This document shows, piece by piece, positions 51,570-60,726 of a stretch of DNA of 64,000 nucleotides (positions are counted from its first letter, which is position 1; every line of letters starts with the position of its first letter). The notes beneath the pieces were generated by a model. The model made no database searches, had not been told where the DNA came from, and was given only the letters and a program-made list of their open reading frames with translations. The DNA comes from an uncultured Dehalococcoidia bacterium (lineage in GTDB: Bacteria; Chloroflexota; Dehalococcoidia; GIF9; UBA5629), in NCBI GenBank assembly GCA_937975645.1, contig CALJTV010000005.1, positions 66,021 to 130,020 on the forward strand. Direction: 5' to 3'. A program made the position numbers and the translations under genes.

Positions 51570-52126
51570 TAGACGCCGGTGAACTAAAAAAGGGCATCAC
51601 CATCGAGCTGGATGGGAACCTCTATCAGGTGCTCGACTATCAGCACATCAAAATGGGGCGTGGTTCGGCACAGATCAGACTGAAGCTCCGCGACCTCCGC
51701 GCTGACTACATAATAGAACGCTCATTCCAAGCCAGCGAAAAATTCAAGCGCGCCTTCCTGGAGCACCGCGCCGTCCAGTACATCTATAATGACGAGCACC
51801 TTTACTACTTTATGGACACGAAGACCTACGAGCAGATACCGCTGGACAAGTCGGTCCTGGGTGATGCCCTCAATTATCTCAAAGAGGGCTTGAACCTGGA
51901 GTTGCTGACTCATAATGACAAAGCCGTGGGCATAGAACTACCCGTCTCTGTAGAACTTAGGGTGGTGGAAACGGGACCTGCGTTCAAGGGGGACACCGCC
52001 ACCGCCGGCAGTAAGCCAGCCAAGCTCGAAACAGGCATCACTATCAAGGTGCCGCTATTTATCAACAACGGTGATGTGATCAAAGTAGACACCAGGACAG
52101 GCGAGTACCTGGAGAGGGTGAGTTGA
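51566..52126 (+). CDS. efp: Elongation factor P
   Basis: 186 residues in the three-domain EF-P layout. EF-P helps the ribosome through polyproline stretches. The loop that carries the modified residue reads HIKMGRGSAQ, so position 32 is Arg rather than the Lys of E. coli or Bacillus; Arg32 is known to be rhamnosylated by EarP in some proteobacteria. No earP is in this window. It shares a 4-base overlap with pepQ and with the PHP gene, where TTG overlaps the TGA stop. Confidence 0.96.
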   Translation: MIDAGELKKGITIELDGNLYQVLDYQHIKMGRGSAQIRLKLRDLRADYIIERSFQASEKFKRAFLEHRAVQYIYNDEHLYYFMDTKTYEQIPLDKSVLGDALNYLKEGLNLELLTHNDKAVGIELPVSVELRVVETGPAFKGDTATAGSKPAKLETGITIKVPLFINNGDVIKVDTRTGEYLERVS

Positions 52127-52779
52127 GTCACAGAATAAGAGCCGACCTCCATCTTCACACCTGTTATTCCATGGACTGCGCCATGACGCTGGAGCAGATA
52201 ATCGACCGCTGCCTCGTGGTGGGCATCAATTGTCTCGCCATCACCGACCACAATACCATCGAGGGCGCCCTGCGTATGAGGGAGATTGCCCCCTTCAAGG
52301 TGATCGTTGGTGAAGAGGTCCTTACCACCAGCGGTGAGATCATAGGGCTGTTCCTCAACCACCATATCCCCAGCGGGCTTTCTCCCGAAGAGACCATAAG
52401 CCGCATCAAGTCGCAAGGCGGCTTGGTATGTATCCCCCACCCCTACGATGCAATGCGACTTTCCGCCTCCAGAGATTCCCTCTTTGAAAGCCTGATGCCA
52501 CAGGTGGACATAGTTGAAGTCTTCAACGCCCGCAGCCTTTTGCCTTCCAGCACCGACAAAGCCTGGCAACTAGCCCAAAAGTATGGTAAGCCAGCAAGTG
52601 CTGGCAGCGACGCCCACTCACCGCAGGAGATCGGCAATGCCTTCGTGGAGATGCCACACTTCGACGACAAAGAGGGCTTCATCGCCTCACTGGAACAGGG
52701 AAAGATCACCGGCAACAGGTCAAACCCGACCGTCCACTTCCACAGCACCTGGGCGAGACTGAGGAAACGGCTATTTTGA
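52123..52779 (+). CDS. PHP-domain metal-dependent phosphoesterase
   Basis: 218 residues. PHP motifs: ADLHLHTCYSMD, ITDHNTIEGA, GEEV, IPHPYD and SAGSDAHSPQEIG, supplying a trinuclear metal site. Relatives hydrolyse phosphoesters such as nucleoside 3',5'-bisphosphates or histidinol phosphate; the substrate is unknown here. The start is TTG overlapping the efp stop, with GGAGAGGG upstream. Confidence 0.88.
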   Translation: MSHRIRADLHLHTCYSMDCAMTLEQIIDRCLVVGINCLAITDHNTIEGALRMREIAPFKVIVGEEVLTTSGEIIGLFLNHHIPSGLSPEETISRIKSQGGLVCIPHPYDAMRLSASRDSLFESLMPQVDIVEVFNARSLLPSSTDKAWQLAQKYGKPASAGSDAHSPQEIGNAFVEMPHFDDKEGFIASLEQGKITGNRSNPTVHFHSTWARLRKRLF

Positions 52780-52792
52780 AAAACTAAGTCTG

Positions 52793-53617
52793 ATGCTGGA
52801 TCTGGGTTGGTTCTCCACCGGCAGGGATGAGGCAGCCAAGCTGCTGCTCGACACAGTATACCAGCACACCAAGAATGGTGACATACCTGCCAGAATATCC
52901 TTCGTCTTCAGCAACCGTGAACCTGGCGAATCGGAGCAAAGCGACTTGTTCTTCAGCCTGGTCAAAAGCTGCGGCATCCCGCTTGTCTGTTTCTCATCAA
53001 AGGAGTTCCAGGCAAAGATGAGCGGCAAACTTAAGGGCACGGACCAGGAGACAGGGCTCCCGCTATGGCGCTTAGAATACGACCGTCAGGTGATGAGGCT
53101 GCTCAGTAGCTTCAAACCGGACCTTTGCGTACTCGCCGGCTATATGCTCATTGTAGGCAAGGAGATGTGCCGAAAATACAACATGATCAACCTCCACCCG
53201 GCAAAGCCCGGCGGGCCCAAGGGCACCTGGCAGGAGGTCATCTGGACACTGATACAGGAAAGGGCAAGGGAGACCGGTGTCATGGTGCACCTGGTAACAC
53301 CAGAGCTGGACAGTGGTCCTGTAGTCACCTACTGCACTTTTCCCATTGTGGGTGGATCGTTCGACAGGCTGTGGCAGGAACTGGGCAGTCGTCCCGTGAC
53401 AGAGATAAAAAGAGAGGAGGGAGAGGATAACAGGCTCTTCCGGCTGATACGCCAGCATGGTGTCATTAGGGAGCTGCCCCTTATAGTAGCCACACTGAAG
53501 GCATTTGCCCAAGGAAAGATCAAGATTGAAAACGGTATCATCTTGGACAATGCTGGTAGACCAATAGCCGGGTACGACCTTACCGAAGAAGTAAACAGGA
53601 TAGTAGAGGGGAAATGA
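52793..53617 (+). CDS. Formyltransferase-fold protein (PurN-like)
   Basis: 274 residues. It contains a formyltransferase core: CVLAGYMLIVGKEM, the catalytic-type N-x-H in INLHPAKPGGPKGTW and Asp in VTPELDSGPVV. PurN proper is about 200 residues and starts with a phosphate-binding IAVLxSGxG motif that here is replaced by LGWFSTGRDEAA, so the substrate may differ. It overlaps the HAD gene by 4 bases. Its ribosome site is weak. Confidence 0.8.
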   Translation: MLDLGWFSTGRDEAAKLLLDTVYQHTKNGDIPARISFVFSNREPGESEQSDLFFSLVKSCGIPLVCFSSKEFQAKMSGKLKGTDQETGLPLWRLEYDRQVMRLLSSFKPDLCVLAGYMLIVGKEMCRKYNMINLHPAKPGGPKGTWQEVIWTLIQERARETGVMVHLVTPELDSGPVVTYCTFPIVGGSFDRLWQELGSRPVTEIKREEGEDNRLFRLIRQHGVIRELPLIVATLKAFAQGKIKIENGIILDNAGRPIAGYDLTEEVNRIVEGK

Positions 53618-54600
53618 AGTTCATCGCCTTTGACTTGGAGGGACCTCTGGTTGTCCAGGACAATGCCTACGAGCTGATGAAGCTCTTCCCCGGCGGCGAT
53701 AAAATTTTCGAAGTAATCAGCCGCTATGACGACCTGCTCACGCTGGAAGGCAGACCAGACTACGAACCGGGCGACACTTTAGCCCTGATCGCCCCCTTTC
53801 TAGTTTACCACGGCATTGTAGAGGACCACATCTCCGCACTAGCCAGAGGGGCAACGCTGGTCAACGGAGCAGAAAGGCTCACCTTTAAGCTCAGCGTCGC
53901 CGGCTGGAAGGTCTTTTGTATCAGCACCAGCTACCAGCAGTATGCCCGGCATATCGCCCACAGGCTTAATATCTTCTCGCAAAACGTCGCCTGCACCCCG
54001 TTTCCTATTGACGAACTGCAGCGCCTCGTCTCCAGGGAAGACTTCCACTACATTGAACACCTCGAGGCTGAATTGCTGGCTCAGCAGTCAGTAGACGATG
54101 CCTGGATAAAAAAGCGGCTCGACCGTTTCTATTGGCAGGACATCCAGAAAACGAGTCTGGCTCGAATAATGGAAAAGGTAAAGCCCGTCGGCGGCGCTCG
54201 GAAGGTACAAGCACTGAAACGGTTCGCGGAAAACCACAGACAACCGCTCTCCGCCTGGGTGGTGGTGGGTGACAGCATCACCGACTTCAAAATGCTGCAG
54301 ACCGTGGACCAGGCAGGCGGTTTGGCCATAGCTTTCAACGCCAACCAGTACGCGCTCCCCTATGCTACCATGGGCTTGGCATCAACCCATCTGGACGACC
54401 TCCTGCCCGTGCTAGAAGCGTGGTCGAAAGGGGGGCGCCCTGCAGTAGAAACGGTAGTCAGACAAAAAGAGAAAGCCGGTGGCTCCGGCAACAGAGGCCA
54501 CTTTCACTGGCTCTCTGGCAGGGAAGACATGACCACCCCCCTTGAAATACACCAGAGGATCAGGAGAGTGGTGAGACAGGAAGCAGCCAGACTAGGGTGA
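53614..54600 (+). CDS. HAD-like protein with DLEGP motif
   Basis: 328 residues. The N-terminus FIAFDLEGPLV aligns with HAD motif I but has Glu in place of the second Asp; motif II is probably CISTSYQQ and motif IV VVVGDSITDFKML. This resembles an uncharacterised, mainly archaeal HAD group (COG4030-like, from memory). Phosphatase activity is uncertain because the general acid/base Asp is changed. It is encoded between the formyltransferase-like and PfkB genes, with 4-base coupling upstream. Confidence 0.7.
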   Translation: MKFIAFDLEGPLVVQDNAYELMKLFPGGDKIFEVISRYDDLLTLEGRPDYEPGDTLALIAPFLVYHGIVEDHISALARGATLVNGAERLTFKLSVAGWKVFCISTSYQQYARHIAHRLNIFSQNVACTPFPIDELQRLVSREDFHYIEHLEAELLAQQSVDDAWIKKRLDRFYWQDIQKTSLARIMEKVKPVGGARKVQALKRFAENHRQPLSAWVVVGDSITDFKMLQTVDQAGGLAIAFNANQYALPYATMGLASTHLDDLLPVLEAWSKGGRPAVETVVRQKEKAGGSGNRGHFHWLSGREDMTTPLEIHQRIRRVVRQEAARLG

Positions 54601-54603
54601 ACG

Positions 54604-55578
54604 TTGGTTGACAACAACGAAATTGCGGTAATCGGCGTCGGCGCCATGAACCTCGACTATATCTGTCGTGTGGGAGAAACTGTCGAGGATGGCGAAGCGA
54701 TGATCATCCAGTTTGTCCCCTCCCCCGGTGGCTCCGCAGCCAACACAATTTATGGGCTTGCCAGACTCGGCATCGGAGTCGGTTTCATCGGTGCCGTGGG
54801 CAACGATGCAGAGGGGAAAAGGCTTGTCCGCAGTTTCAAGACTGCCGGGGTGGACACGAGTCACATCTGCGTAAAGTCTGGCACAAAGACAGGGCTGGCA
54901 TTTTGTTTCAGCGACAGGAAAGGAAGACGCGCTATTTACCTCCTTCCAGGAGCTAATGACCTACTGTTAGAAAAAGACATAGACACGGCTTACCTGAACT
55001 GCGCCCAGATAGTGCACTTTTCTTCGTTTGCTAGCGACCAGCAGTTCCATCTGCAAATAGAGACGGCAAGGAATCTGGCAGACCATGTAAAACTTTCCTT
55101 AGCTCCGGGTATGCTGTATGCCTCTAAGGGGCTGAAAAGTCTTGCACCTCTACTGGAACGCTCTGACATAGTCTTTCTTAACCGCGAAGAAGTTAGACTA
55201 CTCACCGGGAAGGACTTTAAGGTGGGCGCAGAAGCACTACTTAGTACCGGATGTCAGACGGTAGTGGTCACCCTGGGAAAAGGCATCGCCCGTAAGGGCG
55301 GCATCAGGCTGAGCAGCTATATACGCACCCGAGATGCAGAGCATTTGGTGACGACCACAGCTATACAGGCAAAGGACGTCGAGTCCACGGGTGCCGGGGA
55401 TGCCTTCGCCTGTGGTTTTCTATTCGGTACGCTCAAAGAAAAACCACCAGACAAGTGTGGGCTACTCGGGGACATCGTAGCACGCTTTGTGGTCTCGGCA
55501 CCGGGCGGTAGAACAGGCTTTCCCACCCTAAAACAATTGTCCCGCGCCTACCTCAAGTGCACTGGCAAGCCGCTATAG
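54604..55578 (+). CDS. PfkB-family carbohydrate/nucleoside kinase
   Basis: 324 residues. PfkB signatures: GGSAANTIYGLARLG near the start and the C-terminal DVESTGAGDAFACGFL with the catalytic Asp. The substrate (sugar, nucleoside or other) cannot be told. The start is TTG with AGGGTGA upstream. It is the last gene of the dprA operon and converges on clpP. Confidence 0.88.
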   Translation: MVDNNEIAVIGVGAMNLDYICRVGETVEDGEAMIIQFVPSPGGSAANTIYGLARLGIGVGFIGAVGNDAEGKRLVRSFKTAGVDTSHICVKSGTKTGLAFCFSDRKGRRAIYLLPGANDLLLEKDIDTAYLNCAQIVHFSSFASDQQFHLQIETARNLADHVKLSLAPGMLYASKGLKSLAPLLERSDIVFLNREEVRLLTGKDFKVGAEALLSTGCQTVVVTLGKGIARKGGIRLSSYIRTRDAEHLVTTTAIQAKDVESTGAGDAFACGFLFGTLKEKPPDKCGLLGDIVARFVVSAPGGRTGFPTLKQLSRAYLKCTGKPL

Positions 55579-55589
55579 TACAGCCTCTA

Positions 55590-56213
55590 CTACTTTCTGC
55601 CGCCTGATTGCTTGTCGCCAGGTCTCCTCAAAATCTCATCGATGATCCCGTACTCCACAGCTTGCTCTGCGCCCAGGTAGAAGTCACGGTCGGTATCATG
55701 GGCGATCTTCTCAATAGGTTGACCCGTATGCTTGGCTAATATGCTGCGGATCAGTTCCTGCAGCCTCATTATCTCCCTGGCAGCTATCTCTATATCCGCC
55801 GCCGCACCCTGAGCACCACCTATAGCCTGGTGCATGTGGATGGTGGCATTGGGCAGGGCGTACCGCTTCCCCTTCGCCCCAGCACAGAGGATCAGCGTCC
55901 CCATGCTGGCAGCCAGCCCCACACATATAGTGCACACATCAGGTCGGATCAACTGCATGGTATCATATATGGCGAGACCAGCACTGACGATACCGCCAGG
56001 GCAGTTGATATAGAGGTTTATATCCTTCTCCGGGTCCTCATGCTCCAGATACAAGAGCTGGGCAATAATAAGGTTTGCCACCTGATCGTTAATCGGTGTA
56101 CCCAGAAATACAATGCGCTCCTTGAGGAGCAGTGAATATATATCAAAAGCACGCTCCCCGCGGGCGCTCGTCTCGATGACCATCGGTATTATGCTCTGAA
56201 ATCTTTCCATCAT
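55590..56213 (-). CDS. clpP: ATP-dependent Clp protease proteolytic subunit
   Basis: 207 residues, normal for ClpP. Catalytic triad: Ser103 (GLAASMG), His128 (IHMHQ) and Asp177 (DTDRDFYL). INCPGG forms the oxyanion strand. It degrades unfolded proteins with ClpX or ClpA-type partners, none of which is next to it in the window. It follows tig by 23 bases, the classic tig-clpP pairing. Confidence 0.97.
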   Translation of the reverse strand: MMERFQSIIPMVIETSARGERAFDIYSLLLKERIVFLGTPINDQVANLIIAQLLYLEHEDPEKDINLYINCPGGIVSAGLAIYDTMQLIRPDVCTICVGLAASMGTLILCAGAKGKRYALPNATIHMHQAIGGAQGAAADIEIAAREIMRLQELIRSILAKHTGQPIEKIAHDTDRDFYLGAEQAVEYGIIDEILRRPGDKQSGGRK

Positions 56214-56236
56214 ATGTCACACCCCCTCAAAGTAAC

Positions 56237-57517
56237 TCAACTTGCTTTCGCCACCAGCCGCTCCAGCAGTCTGTCCATGGTCTTACGGCGCTTAAGGAAC
56301 CACCTCACCGACTCCTTTCTTTCATCAGAACTAAAGGCTTCCCGCACCCTTTCAGCCTCCTCGCCAGCACCCGCTACCAGCCGCTCCACCTCTTCCTCAA
56401 CCTCTGAGTCCGTTACCTCTACCTTTTCAGCCTCTACAACCTCATCCAAGACCAGCGAACGCACCAGCCGCTGTGTTGCTTCAGCACGCAGCTCTTCCCT
56501 ATGTTCAGCCATTGTCTTGCCCACCGCTGTTAGGTACCTTGCCAGTCCATTGACCCCTTCAACGAAATGCCTGGCTTCGTCAGTAAGCAGGCGGTCGATC
56601 TCTATTTCCACCAGGACGGGTGGATATTCCACCTGGCTTGCCTCTACAAGCGCATCCATTATCTTCTTTTCCGCGTCCAAACGTGCCGACGATTCTTTTC
56701 TAGCCCTGATGACATCGGCCACTTTTGTCCGTAAAGAAGCTAGGTCATCGCTGCCAAACACTTTGGCAAGCTCGTCGTCCAGCTCCGGAAGCTTTTTCTC
56801 CTTTATGTCCTTGACGGTCACCCTGAAAACATGCTCTTTGCCGGCAAGCTCTGCCACTTCATAGTCAGCAGGATATGACAGGGTAATATCCCTTTCCTCG
56901 CCCTTGCTCATACCGACTAGGTTCTCAGCAAACCCGGGCAGGGGCAACCGCGAACCCTCTCGCACTTCGTATACCAGATCCTGACGGAGCGGCGTTGATT
57001 TCCCTTCCTTCACCTCCTGCACGTCCAGTACCACCTCGTCACCGAAAGCCACCGGGCGTTCCACAGGGGACAGCACAGCATGCTCCTCACGGAGCTGCTC
57101 CAGCACCGCATCTATTTCAGCATCGCTGACCTCGACGGGCTGGACCTCAATCTTAATCTGGTTGTAATCGCCAAGCCTTACCGTTGGCTTGAGCGGAACA
57201 ACCGCTTTGAACACTAATGGGTCGGTCTGGACTATTTCAAACGAGGGCTGAGCGATGGGCTCGATCTCCTGATTCTCCACAGCCTCAGCATAAGCCTCGG
57301 GTATCAGGTCCTCCAGCGCCTCACGAAACAGTGCCTCTTTGCCCACATAGCGCACTAGCACCTCTTTCGGCACCTTGCCCTTCCGAAACCCGGGCACCGA
57401 TACCTGCTTTGCCAGACGCTGATAAGCCCTGTCGAGGTACTTATCCACCTCGCCACTCTCCATTTCGATGTTCAACAGCACCTGGCTGTTTTGCATAGGT
57501 TCAGTGGACACTTTCAT
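56237..57517 (-). CDS. tig: Trigger factor
   Basis: 426 residues. The N-terminal ribosome-binding domain carries the VPGFRKGKVPKEVL signature, the middle FKBP-type region contains GDEVVLDVQEV, and the C-terminal domain is helical and charged. It folds nascent chains at the ribosome exit. It is co-transcribed with clpP. Upstream lies an extended -10 promoter flanked by a 22-bp direct repeat. Confidence 0.96.
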   Translation of the reverse strand: MKVSTEPMQNSQVLLNIEMESGEVDKYLDRAYQRLAKQVSVPGFRKGKVPKEVLVRYVGKEALFREALEDLIPEAYAEAVENQEIEPIAQPSFEIVQTDPLVFKAVVPLKPTVRLGDYNQIKIEVQPVEVSDAEIDAVLEQLREEHAVLSPVERPVAFGDEVVLDVQEVKEGKSTPLRQDLVYEVREGSRLPLPGFAENLVGMSKGEERDITLSYPADYEVAELAGKEHVFRVTVKDIKEKKLPELDDELAKVFGSDDLASLRTKVADVIRARKESSARLDAEKKIMDALVEASQVEYPPVLVEIEIDRLLTDEARHFVEGVNGLARYLTAVGKTMAEHREELRAEATQRLVRSLVLDEVVEAEKVEVTDSEVEEEVERLVAGAGEEAERVREAFSSDERKESVRWFLKRRKTMDRLLERLVAKAS

Positions 57518-57544
57518 CCTAGCACCTTCTACTGTGGTTAATAA

Positions 57545-57553
57545 ATTATACCA
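57545..57553 (-). promoter_or_regulatory. Extended -10 promoter of tig-clpP
   Basis: Reverse-strand TGGTATAAT, 28 bases before the tig start. There is no -35 consensus; that place is occupied by the 22-bp direct repeats. Confidence 0.65.
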
Positions 57554-57601
57554 GTTTAACTGGAATTGTGCTCGAGTTTAACTGGAATTGTGCTCGAGTT
57601 A
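57554..57601. repeat. 22-bp tandem direct repeat upstream of tig
   Basis: Two perfect copies (57554-57575, 57576-57597) of a 22-bp unit containing AACTGGAATTG and CTCGAG, plus the first bases of a third copy that include the aspS stop codon. A 13-bp palindrome CCAGTTTAACTGG (57551-57563) joins it to the tig -10 box. Confidence 0.9.
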
Positions 57602-59404
57602 CCGCCCCACTGTATCATCCAGCTTCACCATAAGGTGGAGCTCATCAAGCTGGGACTGTGATACCGGCGACGGCGAGCCGCTCATTACATCGACAGCGCT
57701 CTGGTTCTTGGGGAAAGCTATTACCTCCCGTATATTGTCAGCCCTGGCTAGCAACATGACCAGACGGTCAATGCCCGGGGCAATTCCCCCGTGAGGCGGT
57801 GCCCCGTAATCAAACGCCTCGAGGAGATGACCAAAGCGCTCCTCGATCTCAGCATCACTATAACCCAGCAGGCGGAATATCTTTTCCTGCAGCGATCTGG
57901 TATGTATCCTGATGCTGCCACTGGAAAGCTCGTAACCGTTGCACACGATATCGTAGTGACGTGCGCGCACTTTAGCTGGGTCCGTATCCAGCAGCGGAAT
58001 ATCTTCCTCGCGGGGTGCGGTGAAGGGATGGTGCATCGGCTCCCAGCGCCCCAGTTCCTCACTCCACTCCAGCAGCGGGTAATCAATGACAAACAGGAAT
58101 GCCAGCAGGTCAGGTGCAGCCAGGTCTAGCCGGCGCCCCATCTCCCTGCGGAGCTCATCCAGCACTTTGTTCACCACCTTCAGCTCATCAGCTACTACAA
58201 GGACAAGGTCACCAGGTCTTGCCTCACATTTACGCAAGACCGCTCTTAGTTCATCGGCACTCAAATGTTTACTCACCACAGACTTGACCTTCTCTGGAGA
58301 CAGCTGCTCAACATCTTCCCCAGCAGGCAGAGCCATAGTTATCAGCCCTTTAGCCCCGTAAGAACGCGCAAGCTCTGCCAGCTCTTCTATCTGCTTCGCC
58401 GAATAGCCGGCACAACCAGGCAGGCAGATAGCCTTTACTCTCCCGCCACTCTTTACAGTAGAACGAAATACAGAGAAGGAAGATTCAGCCACTGTAGCTG
58501 AAATGTCTTTTAGCTCCAGCCCGAACCGTATATCAGGCTTATCAGTCCCATAGCGTTCCATCGCCTCCGCATAAGAAAGGCGCGGGAACGGCTTTATCAC
58601 CCTCATATCCGGCTTCACCGTTTCCACCAGAGTCGTGAACATCTCCTCCAGCAGTTGTAATATGTCCTCCTCATCTATAAAGCTCATCTCGATGTCGAGC
58701 TGGGTAAACTCCGGCTGCCTGTCAGCCCGCAGGTCCTCGTCCCGAAAACAGCGCGCTATCTGGTAATACTTTTCAAAACCAGCCACCATGAGTAGCTGCT
58801 TTAGCTGCTGTGGCGACTGAGGTAAAGCATAGAACCTGCCCGGGTAAAGACGGCTGGGCACCAGGTAGTCCCGTGCCCCCTCCGGCGTACTCTTTATCAA
58901 TATCGGCGTCTCAATTTCTACAAAACCCCTGGCATCAAGGAAGTCGCGCATGAATTTCACCACCCTGTGCCGGAGCATGATGTTGTCCTTCACCCTGGGA
59001 CGCCGCAGATAAAGGTACCGATATTTCAGGTTCAAGTTCTCCTCTATGGGCACATCTTCATTTATGTAAAATGGCGGTGTCTTCGCAGTGTTCAGGATAC
59101 GGGCTTGCTCGGCGACCACCTCTATTTCTCCGGTGGGCAGCTTCAGGTTCTCTGTGCCTTTGGGACGCAAAGCCACTTTACCGCTAACCTGGACGACATA
59201 CTCGTTGCGAAACTCGCCAGCCACCCGATGGGCTTCTTCGGAGATTTCAGGGTTGAACACCACCTGAACAATGCCGTCCTTGTCTCTCAGGTCAATGAAT
59301 ATCAAACCACCATGGTCACGGCGCCGGTGTATCCATCCGGCAAGCGTTACCACCTGACCGTCATGTCCCCTCCTTAACTCACCACAGCTATGACTCTTCA
59401 GCAA
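57599..59404 (-). CDS. aspS: Aspartyl-tRNA synthetase
   Basis: 601 residues, bacterial type with the GAD insertion. N-terminal OB fold ([19 protein letters not shown]), class II motif 2 ([21 protein letters not shown]) and motif 3 ([13 protein letters not shown]). It charges tRNA-Asp; a dual Asp/Asn type cannot be ruled out. The start is TTG with AAGGGGG 6 bases upstream, supported by a promoter at 59427-59456. Confidence 0.97.
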   Translation of the reverse strand: MLKSHSCGELRRGHDGQVVTLAGWIHRRRDHGGLIFIDLRDKDGIVQVVFNPEISEEAHRVAGEFRNEYVVQVSGKVALRPKGTENLKLPTGEIEVVAEQARILNTAKTPPFYINEDVPIEENLNLKYRYLYLRRPRVKDNIMLRHRVVKFMRDFLDARGFVEIETPILIKSTPEGARDYLVPSRLYPGRFYALPQSPQQLKQLLMVAGFEKYYQIARCFRDEDLRADRQPEFTQLDIEMSFIDEEDILQLLEEMFTTLVETVKPDMRVIKPFPRLSYAEAMERYGTDKPDIRFGLELKDISATVAESSFSVFRSTVKSGGRVKAICLPGCAGYSAKQIEELAELARSYGAKGLITMALPAGEDVEQLSPEKVKSVVSKHLSADELRAVLRKCEARPGDLVLVVADELKVVNKVLDELRREMGRRLDLAAPDLLAFLFVIDYPLLEWSEELGRWEPMHHPFTAPREEDIPLLDTDPAKVRARHYDIVCNGYELSSGSIRIHTRSLQEKIFRLLGYSDAEIEERFGHLLEAFDYGAPPHGGIAPGIDRLVMLLARADNIREVIAFPKNQSAVDVMSGSPSPVSQSQLDELHLMVKLDDTVGR

Positions 59405-59426
59405 TAGAGACCCCCTTAGTTGCGAA

Positions 59427-59456
59427 ATTATAGCCCACGATAGCTTTTCAATTCAA
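59427..59456 (-). promoter_or_regulatory. Promoter for aspS
   Basis: Reverse-strand TTGAAT (59456-59451), an 18-base spacer and perfect TATAAT (59432-59427), about 23 bases before the TTG start. Confidence 0.65.
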
Positions 59457-59523
59457 TTTGGCTAGCAGACAAAGATAGCTGAACGCAATTCCATCCATAG
59501 ACTGACACACAAGCCCCGCCCAC

Positions 59524-60726
59524 CTAGTCTATGTCACCATGGTGGTCGCGAGCTTTACTCAGCCACTTTTGCTTCTGCGCTACCCTCATTTCTTCATTGG
59601 TTACCTGGTAGCTGGAAAGAAAGTCTTTTTTGAAATCAGCAAAGGTGTTGTCTTTTATGGTCTCTCTTATCCTCTCCATCAGCCTCATCATAAAGCGCAC
59701 ATTGTGTATGGTAGCCAGCCGGTACACCAGCAGCTCATCGCACCGGAAAAGATGGTGGAGATAAGCCGCCGGGAAAGTGCGGCAGGTGTAACAATCGCAC
59801 TCAGGATCCACTGGCGAGTCATGGTACCTGAAGTTAGCCTTGGTTATGTTTTGCCTACCACGGACGGTAAACAGCGCCCCGTTTCGGGCAACTCTGGTAG
59901 GCAGCGCACTATCAAAGAGGTCGATACCATGGCTGACCCCCTCGACTATATCCTCGGGCGAGCCCACACCCATAAGGTAGCGGGGTTTCTCCTCAGGCAA
60001 GCACGTCACCGTCTCAGCCACCACCGACCACATCACCGACTTCGACTCACCCAGACTGAGCCCCCCGATAGCGTAACCATCGAAACCGAGTGAAACAATC
60101 TCCCTGGCTGCCTGCTGCCGCAACTCGGGGAAAAGCCCACCTTGGACGATGCCAAAAAGCATCTGTCCCGGCTTTTTATGGCTTCGCCTAGAAGCCACAG
60201 CCCAGCGGTATGTACGCTTCACCGCCTCAACTACCCCTTCGACACTAGCACTGGACGGTGGGCAATGGTCCAAAGGCATGATTATGTCAGCACCCATACG
60301 CTCCTGAAGCTCGATAATGGCCTCAGGGGTAAACCGATGCTCACTGCCATCGATATGCGAGCGAAAGACCACGCCCTCATCGTCCACCCGGCAGAGCCTA
60401 GCTAGGCTAAAGACTTGATAGCCACCGCTATCGGTAAGTATCGGACCTCCCCACTTCATAAATTTGTGTAGCCCGCCTGCCCTCTCAATGATGTCCACCC
60501 CCGGTCTTAGATAGAGGTGGTACACATTTGCAAGTACCATACTTACCCCCACGTCCCGGAGTTCATCGGGGGTAAGCGCTTTCACCGTGCCCCGGCTGCC
60601 CACCGGTAAAAACGCCGGCGTCGGCACCACGCCATGAGCAGTGCTGAGTCTTCCCAGGCGCGCACCGGTAGCGCTGCACCTCGCCGTTACTTCAAAGTGG
60701 ACCACCTTCTCAGAACAACCGGACAT
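59524..60726 (-). CDS. tgt: tRNA-guanine (queuine) transglycosylase
   Basis: 400 residues. Substrate-pocket motifs ILTDSGGYQVFSL (catalytic-type Asp) and GGLSLGES, FDSALPTRVARNG (the nucleophile Asp), and the zinc site CDCYTC...HH. It exchanges guanine 34 for preQ1 in tRNAs with GUN anticodons. It overlaps the prenyltransferase gene by 17 bases, so it is the last gene of the aro operon. Confidence 0.97.
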   Translation of the reverse strand: MSGCSEKVVHFEVTARCSATGARLGRLSTAHGVVPTPAFLPVGSRGTVKALTPDELRDVGVSMVLANVYHLYLRPGVDIIERAGGLHKFMKWGGPILTDSGGYQVFSLARLCRVDDEGVVFRSHIDGSEHRFTPEAIIELQERMGADIIMPLDHCPPSSASVEGVVEAVKRTYRWAVASRRSHKKPGQMLFGIVQGGLFPELRQQAAREIVSLGFDGYAIGGLSLGESKSVMWSVVAETVTCLPEEKPRYLMGVGSPEDIVEGVSHGIDLFDSALPTRVARNGALFTVRGRQNITKANFRYHDSPVDPECDCYTCRTFPAAYLHHLFRCDELLVYRLATIHNVRFMMRLMERIRETIKDNTFADFKKDFLSSYQVTNEEMRVAQKQKWLSKARDHHGDID

